Assembly (NCBI GenBank): GCA_018417955.1
Contig: JACTVC010000024.1
Coordinates: forward strand, 124,001 to 188,000
Length of the DNA stretch: 64,000 bases
Reading direction: 5' to 3'
From: Laccaria trichodermophora
Lineage: Eukaryota; Basidiomycota; Agaricomycetes; Agaricales; Hydnangiaceae
The notes below the pieces were generated by a model. That model was not told the DNA's origin, made no database searches, and worked only from the letters and a program-made list of their open reading frames with translations. Both the position numbers and the translations under genes were made by a program. Positions 22,379-34,384 of the stretch are shown here, one piece after another; position 1 is the stretch's first letter, and each line of letters opens with the position of its first letter.

Positions 22379-25300
22379 TCAACTATTGTAGCCACTACGA
22401 AACTCATCTGACAGTGCCAATAGTTCAACTGCCTCCAACAATTCCAGCTCCTCACCATCTTCTTCCTCCTCATCCTCCTCATCCTCATCCTCATCATCAT
22501 CATCATTTACTGCAATGACAGTTTCTGTGTCACTGTCCTGGTCTGCCACCATTTCCATCATTTCCATCTTTCTGACATGTGCCAGGTCATCTAATGTTGG
22601 TCCCCAAGATGAATCCATAGACTTGTGTGGAATGACCAAATGAACTTTATCCTGCCAGATAAGGCATACACGTGCCAGAAAGCTGGCTCTTAAATCCAGT
22701 TGATAAATGATATTGATATCTTGTTCATTTTCAATGCCTTTTATAACACATTGCCACTCTTCAATAAGCCATTCTTGCATTGCACTGCATTCATAGGAGA
22801 GTCTTCTCAGTTCCTCTTTGCATCGGTCCAACTCCAGCAAAGCTTTGATTCCCTTACGCACATCCTCATTTCCAAGCCACTGTGGAATTGCATTTTTAGA
22901 TGACAGATCTGTATCATCCAAACCAACATCCTGCCATATGTCATCATCAACATCAAGTTTGAAAAGACCTTCAGTAGCTATTTTATGTGATGCACGTGCT
23001 CCACGGGGACTTTGTTTTGCCTTGATCATCTTTTCTAGTTCACTGCAGAGATCATTGTATTTCTTTGCAAGCTTTTGAATCCCTGGTTCCTTGCGCTTTA
23101 TCTGAGACTCTGAATGTTCTTGAAGTTTTTTAGCTAATAACAGTCAATTAGTATATATTTTATTGTAGTGTAAAACCCATACTTACTATTGGTTGTAGTT
23201 TTGCGGTATGCTCTCTCTAAGCTGTCCAACTCAAATTTTCGCTGCTGCAAGCAATTTCTGAGACACTGTTTCAAAGCCAAGGCATTTACACGCAGACGAA
23301 GAAATTTATTTCCAAGCAGGCGCTCAAGATTTAATCGCCCATCGGCTCCCAGAGTATTGCGCTTGGTGTTTATTGACTTTTCAATCTTGGTGAACTTCTC
23401 TTTTAGTTCATTGATAGATAGTCTAACATCTGCAATCTCCCAGCCATCATCATATTTGCCAGTGTGAACCATTGTTTCAAGTTTATAAAGCTCTGCTTTG
23501 ACTCCACTCATCTCATCCTTCAACTCTAAAATTTCTTGAATTAGCTTATTTGCCAAATTCTTTGACTGCCTTGGACTTGGCTTGGTTTGTTGAACAACTT
23601 GTGCTGCCCATTCTTCTCTCAAAAGATCCTCATTTATATCAAATTCTTCCAGCTTAGCCAAAATAGCAGCAGCTTCATTTTTACGAGCAACAGCAGCATT
23701 CCACTTTTTTCTAAGCCATTCACCCATGCCTAGAAGAGACTTCTGATCCAAATGCTTAACCTGAGTATCAATTGTATACAGGCGTGTATAATATCCACTG
23801 ACTCTCAGAGAGGGGATCAGAAGTTTGATTGAGCTCCAAAATCTCTCACAGCCTTCACCATCAGTAAGGCCAAAACCTTTACACTTTCTTGGATGATAAA
23901 TCAGTTGACAAGCCCATTGGTGACCATATGCATGGAAAACAGATATAGCCCAGATTAACCGATCATGAAAGTCCTTTAAAAAGCCCCATTTAAGGGAACT
24001 TCGATGCAATTGGCATCCAATATCATAAAGTACTCCAACTCGAGCAGTAGATGGCAAGTGATCAAAGAGACGTTCCAGAAGAACCAGAGAATAATGTTGC
24101 TTCTCTCCAGCAGATGTCATGTTAACAAGCCACAAGACACGATCATGTCGACAGAGCAGAGCCATTATACCAGTATCTGAGAAAAACTGAGTACTAGCTT
24201 TGACTCTCTTCTCATCTGCAGCAGTAAAAGAGTCTTCACACATGTTCAACACAGAGTTAGGAACTTGAATCCCAGGTTCACAGTGATCAGCATCAGCATC
24301 TGAAGGAGCTGTCTGCTTAGTAGTATCTCTTCCTTTTGGTTTGCTCTGTGGACGGACTGTTTCTACCTTATCTTCCATGGACTTGACATCAGCTGAGGAG
24401 ATAAAAATAGTCTCAGGATGCTGGCGAGGGGCCGGTGGTTCTTTGCCTTGTGCCTTTCTTGACTTTTGTTTGAAGCATGCATCCAAGCATACAATGAAGT
24501 CCACCCTATAGAGAAATTTATAAAGACTATTGCAACAAACCAAGCAAAAGGACACACAGATCTTCTGTTTTTTTCCAATCTTTTCCTCCAAAACAGAGTG
24601 GACAATGTGACCGCAAGTACTCACTTGGCCTTCCCTGGTTATCTGCCTCACGTGCTGCAGACTGATTCCCACCATGAGCTGGACCCTCATCTTCAGGGCT
24701 ACTCATTTCCACATCTGTCACTATATTAGCTCAACACTGAAGTGATTAATTATAAACATCAAGTCACCATTTTCTGTTTAAGTGCTAAGATGTCAGAAAA
24801 GCAAAATGAATCTAATTACATAAATCATACCTTGAATATCAGTAAATGAAAGCCTTATTTGATTCAAATAATTGGCAAGAAGACTGGTTTTCTTGTCTAT
24901 CAGTGTAGCATACCACTGCATAGCATTTCCAAAGCGACGTCGCAGACTATTCTAGAAAAGAAGTCAAAAAAAGAAGTCAAGACTATTTTGGAATTCACTC
25001 AGGTTGCCAATTTATATTTTCTATTCCCAAGAAATGACTCTAAAGTCTCACACCAGGCTGTGGTATTTGGTGCTGCATTGACAAAAAGCTCATTGACAAA
25101 TTCAAGCATATTCAGATCAACTGCCAGAGATGGTGAGACAGGTGCACATGGAAAGAAACCCTGCTTCAGAAGCTGAAGGGCAGGAGATGTGCATGTGCAG
25201 AGTGTCAGAGTGTCAATTTCTAGGCAAGGAATTAACTTAGTCAAGTTGAGTGAACTTAAGACACTTACTCTCAAAAAAAATACATGCAACCTTCAACTCC

Positions 25301-25680
25301 CTTCCCAAAGCACACCCTTGGCAACCTTCTCTCTGTCTAACATCAGCCATATTTCGCAGTGAATCAGTCTCAGCTAGGAGTTGGATGTATGGTTCCATGA
25401 GTAAAGGAAGCACCTCCCCTTCCCAACGCTGAAATTGGCGCTCTTTTTTGCCAGGTTTATGTCCCTCTACATTTCCAATGACATCCATAGCAATGGCTCC
25501 AAAAGGCTCATCTTGTCCTTCAGAAAATGAATCAGCATGTTGAACAAAGTGACCTTCAGGTGTATAGACATTGGCCCGAGGCTGTGCAGTGCCGTACACT
25601 CAGCGCGTTTGGAATGAACCAGCTGGTACCAAGTTTCTTGGAAGCTCTGGACGAGAATTGGAGGATTTGCGCTTGAGCAT
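22379..25680 (-). pseudogene. KDZ transposase with CxC1 cluster, near-complete, two likely lesions
   Basis: Exons (minus): 25680-25269, 25219-~24999, 24951-24831, 24720-24558, 24505-23187, 23133-22379, giving roughly 1,050 aa. The N part ends in a CxC1 cluster (GCQGCALGRELKVAC, then IDTLTLCTCTSPALQLL and PNTTAWCETLESFL). The catalytic part has CPLCFGG, FIVCLDACF, RVGVLYDIGCQLH, FHAYGHQWACQLIYHP and GFGLTDGEGCERFWS, giving candidate acidic residues D, D and E. Then coiled-coil-like Lys/Glu-rich segments, and a C-terminal Asp/Glu tail. Most intron junctions are clean (49-110 nt). Lesions: an in-frame TGA at ~25,606-25,604 where CGA would fit, and a damaged donor after the LAT codons (TGAGTG instead of GTGAGT, ~24,998). 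It cuts and pastes the element by family. The start at 25,680 is a best guess. Confidence 0.85.
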
Positions 25681-25898
25681 GAGGGTCAGAGATGAAGAGG
25701 GGGGCGGCAAGAAGGACTCCAGCTCCAATCTGCCTTATCTGACTGATACAATCAATCAAGTCCATGTTTCATGTCAAAAAAGAACAAAAGCACAAAAGAA
25801 GAATGACATGAGAATAGCACTTGTGTAAAAAAAGTCTGTCTGTATACTTCAATGATCCGAATAAGTGCCGCCGTGTGAACAACCACCCCCCTTGTCGG

Positions 25899-28417
25899 TC
25901 AGCCTGACGATGATCCTTCCGTGAATCCAGGAATTTGATGCGGGGTGCATGGGGCACAGCCAAAGCAATCAAAGAATGTTTGGCAGTAGAGACTGGCCAC
26001 CATTTGTTCCGTTTCTTCGAACACTGCCTGTGTGGTTGAATTGGAAAGGTAGCGTGCCTTTAATCTCCTCGCACCATCACCCGGCCACGCTGTCATCAAA
26101 CGCCGCAAGGCGTCCACATATGCCAAGCGATCCTGCCACTTTTCCGCCACGAGACCCTGCGTGAAGAGAGGAACTCCAGCAACTAAGACTCCATCACTGT
26201 CCTCCGGGAAAATGCTGCATATTAAATTCTTGCGGACACCAGCAGAAGAATCAGAGGCCCACGCTGAGGGCAGAAGATAGCGATTGAGATGGCGTACTTC
26301 ATAGCAAAGGTTTTGTTCAAAAGCATTCCAGATCACCTGTGCGGCTGTGCCATCATGAGAAGGGAGAGATGATCAGTTTCTCCTTGCATCACCACTACGT
26401 CACCCCAGTAAACAGTGCCTGGACGATCACCAATGGACACCGCACTTGAGAAGATGGACCCTTGAGCCTCCTTTGCTTTTTGTGCACGACGTTGATTTGA
26501 AGGATTAGGCTTCTTTCCCTTATTCTTTTGCACGCCACCGAACAAGGCGTTGCTCGTCGAGGGGACTGAAGGCACCAACTGCATTATCTTCGCAAAATCG
26601 TGCAAAAAGCTGCGCCAATGTTGAGGAGATGGCAGTTGTGGAGTCGAGTCAACGCCGACGAGGGACTGAAGCCACTGATCCCGCATCATTAACCAGGCCA
26701 AGATCATCGATCTGTTATGGTTACCACTGATGAAAAGGAAGGGGTCCGGAAATTGATAGCCACACAAATTATGCGCAGAATGGCTAGAAGAGATGCGGCG
26801 TGGGTTTGTATCCACAGCCGCTAAGGCATTCTTCCATGTGGGGGATTGCGGGGGGACAAAGGAATGTTCGGGCTCATGAAATTTTGCATGATTGACGGAA
26901 GCTATTTCAATAATAATGAATTAGTATCATAGCCACCACACAACCTGTAAAAGAGGAACTTACTTTGAGCATTATTGTTCGCGTTGACACCAGATGTTTG
27001 GGCAGTAGTGTTCGCATTGACGCCAGATGAGCCTACTAAACAGATTCAACCATGGGTAAGCGAGTTTGTTCACTTAAACACAAAAAAAGCCTACCATTGG
27101 TGAGTGTCACATTGGGTTGTTGCGATCCAGTAAAAGAATTTACTACAGCCACGCCACTGATGGCTTGCATGACAACGGGCTGGGGATCAATGATACCAAA
27201 ATGTCCCTCACGCCAATTTTGGCATGCAGAAACGTACTCTCCACTTTGAGGACATGCTGTGATGACGGTGGGGTAGGGTGTCCCAGGATATTCTTTGTAT
27301 GTGAACTCGCGTGGATCCACGTCATTCGGCAATTGCCCCCGGATGACCGGCATCTTCTTCCAACCAGGTGGAACAATCATGCGGATAATCATGTTGGTTG
27401 ACAGGTTCGCTGGCGGACGAACATACCAACCAGGTGCACCAACCCGGTAGAGCATGGCAATGCATTCTGTACTGTCTGTGATTGCACCCATGATGGACTC
27501 ATCCACTTTGTGGATCTTCCCAGTAGGCTCGTTCAGACGAAATGCCCATTTGGTGTGCCAATCAAACATGGCGAGAGTTTCGAGGTAGACATGTTGAAAA
27601 CCAGCGATGTGGTAGACCAAGTCATGTTTAGAAAATGTACAGAATTTGAGCTGAAGAGCGGCATCGACCGTCTTGTTGGCAAGGTAGAAGAGACGACCGT
27701 AGTCCTTCAGCTGCTTGATCTCTCGACATGCCGATTGAAGTTTCCTAGCTTCATTTCGCAATGAATCCGCGATGTCTTCACGCAAAGTTCTGAGATCACG
27801 GAAGGCAGACCCTTTCGCCTCCACAAAATGGTTATCCCCAAGATCCCACCAGCAGAAACTGAGTTCATGGTTCTTGATGGTAGCCTCAGGTGGCCGCGCT
27901 TTAACAAACGGCAGATGCCATTGGCTATCAATAAACGATTGAGGGCATACAGTGAAGTCAGCCCAAGCAAAACGGCCGTCTGCACATGCACGAACTGGGT
28001 GGGGGAGTAATGAGATGAAGGGCATCCAGCACATGTTTGGCGATGTCATGATCATTCGCTTCAGAATCGTTTGACCAGGTTCCAAGTACGGGGGCAGGGT
28101 GGGATCCGAATTTGGCGCTCTGTACGCCTCATTGAGCTCTGCCAGGGACAAAGCATCATACGCCGTGAATTCAGCTAGAGAATTATCAGACCTTGTCATG
28201 ATTCGGAAAAGAAAACTACTTACATTCCCCTTTGGGACGCTCGTGAAACTGAAAAATGGTGTCTCCGTTAGGATTGTGATAACGTCCAAAGACGTCTGGG
28301 CTGCCATCTGATTAACAAATGAGAAAATAACACCACTATCCTGCAAAATGAACCGAACTTACAAGAATGGGCCAAGGGATCCGGGCGAACTGTTCTAGAG
28401 GCCATGAGACTCGTCAT
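25899..28417 (-). CDS. cargo gene A, unknown function (~750 aa)
   Basis: Exons (minus): 28417-28363 (ATG at 28,417, or 28,405 in frame), 28307-28224, 28174-27095, 27035-26964, 26901-25899. Introns are 49-62 nt with GTAAGT-like donors. The protein starts M-T-S-L-M-A-S-R, has SPDVFGRYHNPNGDTIFQFH, EFTAYDALSLAELNEAY, FCWWDLGDNHFVEAKGSAF, a Gly/Asn/Thr-rich linker, then CGYQFPDPFLFISGNHNR and CYEVRHLNRYLLPSAW, ending CQTFFDCFGCAPC. Near 26,340 the frame must change: either a 59-nt GT-AG intron (weak donor GTAGTG) or a one-base loss. It keeps many CpGs, unlike the flanks. I do not recognise a domain; similar unnamed proteins occur near transposons in ectomycorrhizal basidiomycetes, from memory. 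Divergent from gene B. Confidence 0.75.
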
Positions 28418-30310
28418 AGATATAATTCCTACATGTGAAATGGGTCAGCAGCCATGGTTATCCATGAGATGAGCTTACAGATGCTAAATCTTCAGCCAAA
28501 TTGCTCAAGTGAAGGAGCACGACAAGCAAAAAGACTGGATTGAAAGAAGATGAGATGGTTGTCGAAGATGATTCACGGTGAACTTACCAATACGAAAACT
28601 AGCAGATGAGAAGGAACAAGGTGACGACAAACAAGTATTAGCAATCTACTAAGTACAGCTACATACGACCCCATCACGAAGCTACCCCGTCGCAAACAAA
28701 TCCACTGACTTAAAGTCTGGTAGATAGTCTGGCAGTTCGTTCCATCAACTGAAAGTCTGATGGATGTGGATCGACTGAAAGTCTGATCCCAAGACAAAAA
28801 AACTCGAACTCACCTCAACACTCGAGTGCCTAATCAAAGGATGAGGGGATGACTGGCGATGACGGACAGGGTCAGAGGAGACGGCGAGTGGACTTGTTCA
28901 AATGTTTGGCATGGCCTTGAAGGCGACGCCTAACATGGCACAGTTCACGCCAAACATTGCATCAATCCCTTTCTGGTCACTGTTGGGAAAATTCCACCCA
29001 CGCTCTTGAGCGCGCGCCGTCACCGATCTTGCCAGCAGACTATCAGTCGTTGGTATCGACAACCAGACTTTAGTCGGTTGCTCTGTGCGTCTTTGGAGCC
29101 AGACTTCAGTCGGCTCCTGGATAAGATCCCACAAGATCAGCAATCGCCTTGACATCGATCGCCTCACCAACGTCAATGACACCTGGTTGCTAACTTCTGG
29201 TGGTTCAATTCGCTGCACCGCGTTCCAGCCGCTTTGTTTTTGACGAGCCTCTGCACGCTTGTGGCTTTTGACGCTTCTTTTCGTGTCCGCCTGTTGCAAG
29301 ATCTATCCGAATCGCATTCACGATGTTCCACGCCCTCAACACCACCGACTTCTAGCGCTTACTACCTGCAGATGGCTCAATTTCTGTGCAGCGTTCCAGG
29401 GCTTTGTATTTGACAAGCCTCTGCACGCGTACAGCCTTTGACCTCTGCGTTTTCCCGCCACCTGAAGTCTTTAATCCAATCAGCCAACGACAGCATCAAT
29501 GGCTTCCGAAAGCTGTCTGTGAACGACATAGACATATAATCATGTTAGTATTTTTTTTTTCACTGATTTTTTGGGAACTAAAAGTCTGGTGCTTAAGGGG
29601 AGCAATTTGTCGATACTACCTCAGCTTTCGACGCGACGTTTAACCGCATACAGCCTTCCAACTGCTTTCAAAAGGGATTGGCTACCTACCTTGCTTGGCT
29701 CATGGTTAACCAGCTCGCCATCAAGTCCAACACTGTTAAAAGTGGCCACATCAACTTTCAACACGTCGCCACGTCAACTTTCAACGTGTCGTCAGGACGA
29801 ACCTCTGGGACTTTACTCTGCGCATGAATTGGGAATGCAGAGCACGGTAAGTGCAATTTTGCAGCAGTATGAGTATCTTCTGATGTGCTTCCTAGTAGTC
29901 CAATACGAAGCGAGGTGCATTCTCCCTGCCCAAACGGGATGCATATCTTTTGCATCGAAGATATTTCAGATAATGAATCCCATAGAATGATGTAGTTGTC
30001 ATTTTTTTCATCGTACAGAGTCTGCTATGTACTTTACTATTGGCAATCGGGGCTAGCGCCTAAATGCCAATCCACACTAAATACCATTACTCTGCCTTCT
30101 TGAGGCCCTTCTGGAGTTGCTGCACTAACGGCTCCCGTCTTCACGCCCTTGGATATGAAGACTTTATTTGCCCCTCCCCATCAGGGCCAAATATGGGACT
30201 CACGTGAGTCGACTTCCTCAAACATTTATTAACAGCTCATCCTCTCTCGCAGAGCTCTCTTTTGCACCAATTGACATACCACCAACTAGAAACCAACTCC
30301 CATTCTTATT
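28418..30310. promoter_or_regulatory. shared divergent intergenic region of genes A and B
   Basis: 1.9 kb between the two start codons, CpG-containing. It holds the first half of the hairpin family (28,702-29,117) and a ~52-bp direct repeat (29,219-29,270 and 29,391-29,442, both with CGTTCCAG, TTTGAC and AGCCTCTGCACGC). The minus frame 29,299-28,898 is open for 133 codons, but its length comes partly from the hairpins and it has no motif. Any promoter elements cannot be located by eye. Confidence 0.5.
28702..29117. repeat. hairpin family, six copies upstream of gene A
   Basis: Copies at 28,702-28,723 (imperfect arms), 28,741-28,764, 28,768-28,789, 29,032-29,053, 29,060-29,080 and 29,095-29,117. 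Each has a core like AGACTTYAGTC or AGACTTTCAGTC. The core sits between locus-specific complementary arms of 5-6 bp: TCCATC/GATGGA, GGATC/GATCC, CCAGC/GTTGG, CAACC/GGTTG, GGAGCC/GGCTCC. The core itself pairs (GACT with AGTC), so each copy makes a hairpin with one bulged A. The first three are in inverse orientation. Confidence 0.85.
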
Positions 30311-33300
30311 ATGCCACCCCGAGCAAAAAACAGAAAAAATTCAAATTCTCGTACCCCTGATAGCAAGAAAGCCGTAAGTTTGCCCCATCCTCCTGCCACA
30401 ATCCATTTATATTGACGTGGCGTTACTTTTAGGCCCTTCAAGTCAGAGGTACCAAAGACCACAACGCCCAGATTGCCGATGGTGGAGAGCCTGCCCCCCC
30501 GACTGATCATGGGGGAGCTGGTGAGGATGTTGCCCTGCAAGAGGCACCGACCGCCCTTCCGCAACCCCACAAGAAGCCACGTGAGCTTATAGACTGTGTC
30601 CTCATGCAGCCTAGCAAAACCCATTCTCGAATGGAGACAGCTGGGGTTACAGCAAGGTGAGGCATTTGTGTTATATTGTTCATTCGTCGCGGAATCAGAC
30701 TTCAGTCGATTCCTTGCCAGACTTTAAGTCGGCAAGCCAGGTTGGCCAGACTCTAAGTCAGTCGACGAGGCAGCGGCGGCTCTGGAAACAAATAACTGAC
30801 TATAGTTTGGCAGAGTTGAACAGTCGCTTTTGGAATCTAGCGCTGCGTCAGCACCCACTGTCGTTGCGCCAATTGCAACAAGGAAAACTGCTCCCACTGC
30901 GCAAGCCACGGTGACCGCCGCTCCCGGTGCACTGGACCCTGTGGTGACCACGATTGAACCAGCATCGGCTACCAAAGACGACCCTCCCCCCTGGGTGACA
31001 CTCTTATCCTTGGCCGATTTCGACAACGATGAGATCGAAGCGATGAATCAAGAACTGGAATCACGCGATACAGCCTACCGCTTCTCCTATCTAGAGGGCG
31101 GGTACAGGCAATACCATGGTCGTCGCCCTGTGAAGGGGCCGCGCAGTCCAGCGGATGACTGCACTATGATGCAGGACGACGAAACTCTCCGCTGGGTCCC
31201 CATTCTGGCTGGATATACAGCTCCACACACCCCAGAAGATTACATCGAGGCGGTCAATGACTTTCGCAAACAAGATCGTCAATGTGTGGCTTATGCCCAC
31301 CCTGAGGCTCGCAAGGCTTTTGATGAACTCAACCTCTCCCGCCATCCTGGTGACCCCGAGATCGAGCTTGAGTTCCTTTACAATATATCAAAAGAGGAAG
31401 AAGCGGCGCTGGTTGCAGGGTTCGAGCAAGATGAAGCCACCTACAAGTTTAAAAGACCATGGGAGGAGGGCTTTATTCGTTACCAAGGCCAAAACCCTCG
31501 AGAGGGTATCCAGAACGCTGCTGACAGACTCACCGAAATATGGGACGAGGAGAAAGAGAAATATATATCCATTCCCGAAGGGTACACTGCCCCTCACGAC
31601 CCTCAAGATTATATTGATGCCCTAAACTGGGAGATTGCGGAGGCTGAAACAACTCGCCGCGCTGAGCTCGCCAGTGCTGCTCAAAGGGCTAAGCGCAGGG
31701 GAGGTGAGGACTGGGAGGACTGGGAAGCCCCCGATCCTATGATAGAAAGTGACTTGAGTGGCTCAGACTATGAAGAAACTTGGTGTGACAAGGAGACAGA
31801 GAGGGCTCGGCTCAGGTCGAGGGGAAAGCCTGCAACGGACACGGAGGAGGAGGATGAAGAAGAAGATTGCGAGATGCAGCGCGAATTGCAGGAAGAGATG
31901 AATTCGAAGGCATCTGGACGTTCCAAAGGTCTCGCGGCAGCTCAAAGTAAGAGGACCAGCTCCGACAACAAAAAAACTTCACCGAATGCAACCATTCCAG
32001 CACCAGCCGGTACCTCTTGGGATGCACTGAAGGCTTCCCTGTCGCCCTCTGAACTCGATGCCTCTGCAGTGTTGAGAAGTTTCAACCTCAACTTGATGCC
32101 AGAGGAGCTAATTCCCAAGGTCGACACTATTTCATCTCAGAAGCCTTCTCTCATGGAGAGTGCGCTGTATCGATTGTTCGGCAGGATTGTATGGCAATAT
32201 GCAGCTCGTCTTGGCCACCTCAATAGCCGTTCTCCTGATTTTGTAATGGAAAAGGCTAATTTATTACAGAAAGAGAAGAGGGCCCCCAATCGCTACAATG
32301 TATTCAAGACTTTTGCTAGCAGGTCCAAGCCTGACGACGATGATCATGGTATGTATCTCAGTTCAGAAACTTACTATTGCTGCTGATGAAAATGATGAAA
32401 TCACTATAGAGGGCTTGCAGACGTGGAACAAAAACCTCAATGAGGAGTATAGGAAGCTCATGGAAGGTGCAGACACAAGTGAGGAGAAGGATGAGCGAAT
32501 GGCGGAAGCATTCAAATTTGTTAAGGAGCAAATTGCTGATGAGGGTACCAATATTCGCGATGCATCTTTGCGCTTTGCGGAGCACCTCAAAACAATTACA
32601 GACATGGTACGTGACCATGCCAGTTCAACGCGCTCCACTAATTCTCACTTAGATCATGACCATCAAACGGCGTGATCATTCCTTCGACGTCGCTGGCATA
32701 CTCGTCTACAGTGGCGAGAATCGCACTGCGCGAAACAAGTCCAGGCTCTTTATGAGCTCTCCTGAACTTCGAGAGCTCTGCAGCAACAAGCAGTGGCCGA
32801 TCAGCACGATCATGGACATCTTCGTTACTAAAGTCAGGTATGCCTATGCTGTGTTATGATTATTCTCTCCTTTGAACATATTATAGGGCAATGCATGCCG
32901 ACCGAATGATCAAACAACATATGGCAGGATCCTATACTGATGGAGTGTCCACTGAGCCATACACGACACCCTCGCAGCTGTGCCAGCCAAGTGCCAGCTC
33001 ATCCGCAAGGCTCGCTCCGAAGGGTGGGTTGCAGAGGATTGTGTCTGCCCCTCCCATCTCTCAAGATATTTTGCCCGATTCGAGTAACCCTCAAAGGCAA
33101 TTCACGCAGATTTTTATTGCTCTGCTAAATATGTTTTGTAGAATAGTAACATGTGCAAGTTCATTACTCATCACGGATCTAGGCGAACATAATGCAGAAT
33201 GCACCACTGTTCCTTGGACGACGTGGCCCAACATGGCATTCAAATTGAAGAAGGTCATTGTTGGGTGGGACTCCGATGTGGTTGATATAGCTTTCTGTAG

Positions 33301-33996
33301 GGCTTTCGCGTATGGGAAGATCAGTAACAAGCAGTGGCGCCATCTCTCGAGACTCATTCTCGAAGGTGTTCTCACTATCAAAGACTGGACAGCAGGTAAG
33401 CGAGCTTTGTTCGCCAATTAACTCGTATGTATTCACGACATTCTTTAGAGCAGAAACAGATTCCTGAAACCGATGCTCGCTTTGGCGAAATTCCCGTCGT
33501 TCTCAACTTGCGTGGCTTGCCTATGGTGTTTGTCAAAGACTCCTCCAACTGGGTGCGCCAGAACTGCAAAATCGACTCAGCGACTCCATATACGCCACGT
33601 GCTCCCTCTGCTGCTTCCTCTCCCACTCTTCTTTCATCCAAGAAGCGCACCTATGAGGATCTGTCCCTGGTTACTGAAGAGAATGCAAGGAGAGAGCATC
33701 GTAGTGTTTCCACTCCTGTGCAAAATGAGATGGAACCGCCAGCAAAGCGCCAGCGTCATGTTACGTTCTCCTCTCTTCCGACAACCATGTTCTACATGAA
33801 ACATCGGCAAGAACAGTTATTGCAGAGGAGTACAGCTCATCATTCACCATTCAACCAACCCTCTTCTTCGTCATTGAGCCAAGCTACCCTCGCTTCAAAG
33901 CCACCTGCAAAACAGGTCACCAAGTCTATTTTAGGAGGTCGCTACAAGGGCAGTGCCGGTCCTAGTAAAAACTCGACTGGTTTCCTGAAAGATTGA
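30311..33996 (+). CDS. cargo gene B, unknown function (1,086 aa)
   Basis: Seven exons: 30311-30373, 30433-30656, 30814-32348, 32410-32606, 32653-32837, 32887-33395, 33449-33996. All junctions are GT-AG and phase-consistent, giving 1,087 codons with stop. The N terminus is basic (MPPRAKNRKNSNS), then Ala/Thr/Pro-rich. Residues ~180-330 hold two related ~100-aa units ending GYTAPHTPEDYIEAVN and GYTAPHDPQDYIDALN, each preceded by a W-x-P/S-I-P-like stretch. Next come an acidic/Arg-rich linker, a helical LMESALYRLFGRIVWQYAARL, and a region with VAGILVYSGENRTARNKS. The Ser/Pro-rich C terminus has EPPAKRQRHVTF, a possible nuclear signal. Intron 2 is 157 nt because it contains three hairpin copies. 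Codon CpG is retained and no lesion is seen. Function unknown. Confidence 0.85.
30691..30765 (+). repeat. hairpin family, three copies inside intron 2 of gene B
   Basis: GGAATC-core-GATTCC at 30,691-30,713 and CTTGCC-core-GGCAAG at 30,713-30,736 sit back to back. A decayed third copy (core AGACTCTAAGTC, arms changed only by transitions) is at 30,745-30,765. They account for most of the extra length of this intron over its ~50-60-nt siblings. Confidence 0.85.
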
Positions 33997-33999
33997 TCA

Positions 34000-34380
34000 T
34001 GCATCGGTTATCCTACGATGAGGCAAATCTTTTCTTCTTTCCATGTACTTCCACGATGCTGATTGATCTCAAGACTGCTTGACTACTAAGCGCTGGAACT
34101 CTTCATTTACCTTGGCTTATATAACTTTTGACTTGTTAGCACCTTGAACACTTTCATTACGTACCATAACTAGGGTTTTTTTGGAGGGATCTTTTATTGC
34201 CCATAATGCTTCTTTAACTTTTGGACTTTTAACTTCCCTTTAGTTGCGACAGCGATATTTCAAAGTTTACTTTACTGATTGTCTTATAGTTACATAGATT
34301 ACCCTACTTTGGCTTTAAAGTATTCACCGTTTCTTACAGACTGAAGATATTATTGTCCTATTTTCATGCATGCTTCCTTC
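34000..34380. other. 3' region of gene B, no further gene
   Basis: A+T-rich downstream sequence with T-rich runs. A polyadenylation region for gene B is expected here but no diagnostic signal can be fixed by eye. Confidence 0.4.
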
Positions 34381-34384
34381 CTCA

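Noticed and set aside
28898..29299. 133-aa minus frame between cargo genes
   Set aside because: Overlaps three hairpins whose translation creates repeated TEVWL/TKVWL; no motif or splice support.
33083..33141. Extra intron inside exon 6 of gene B
   Set aside because: GT and AG are present, but removal shifts the frame into an immediate stop.
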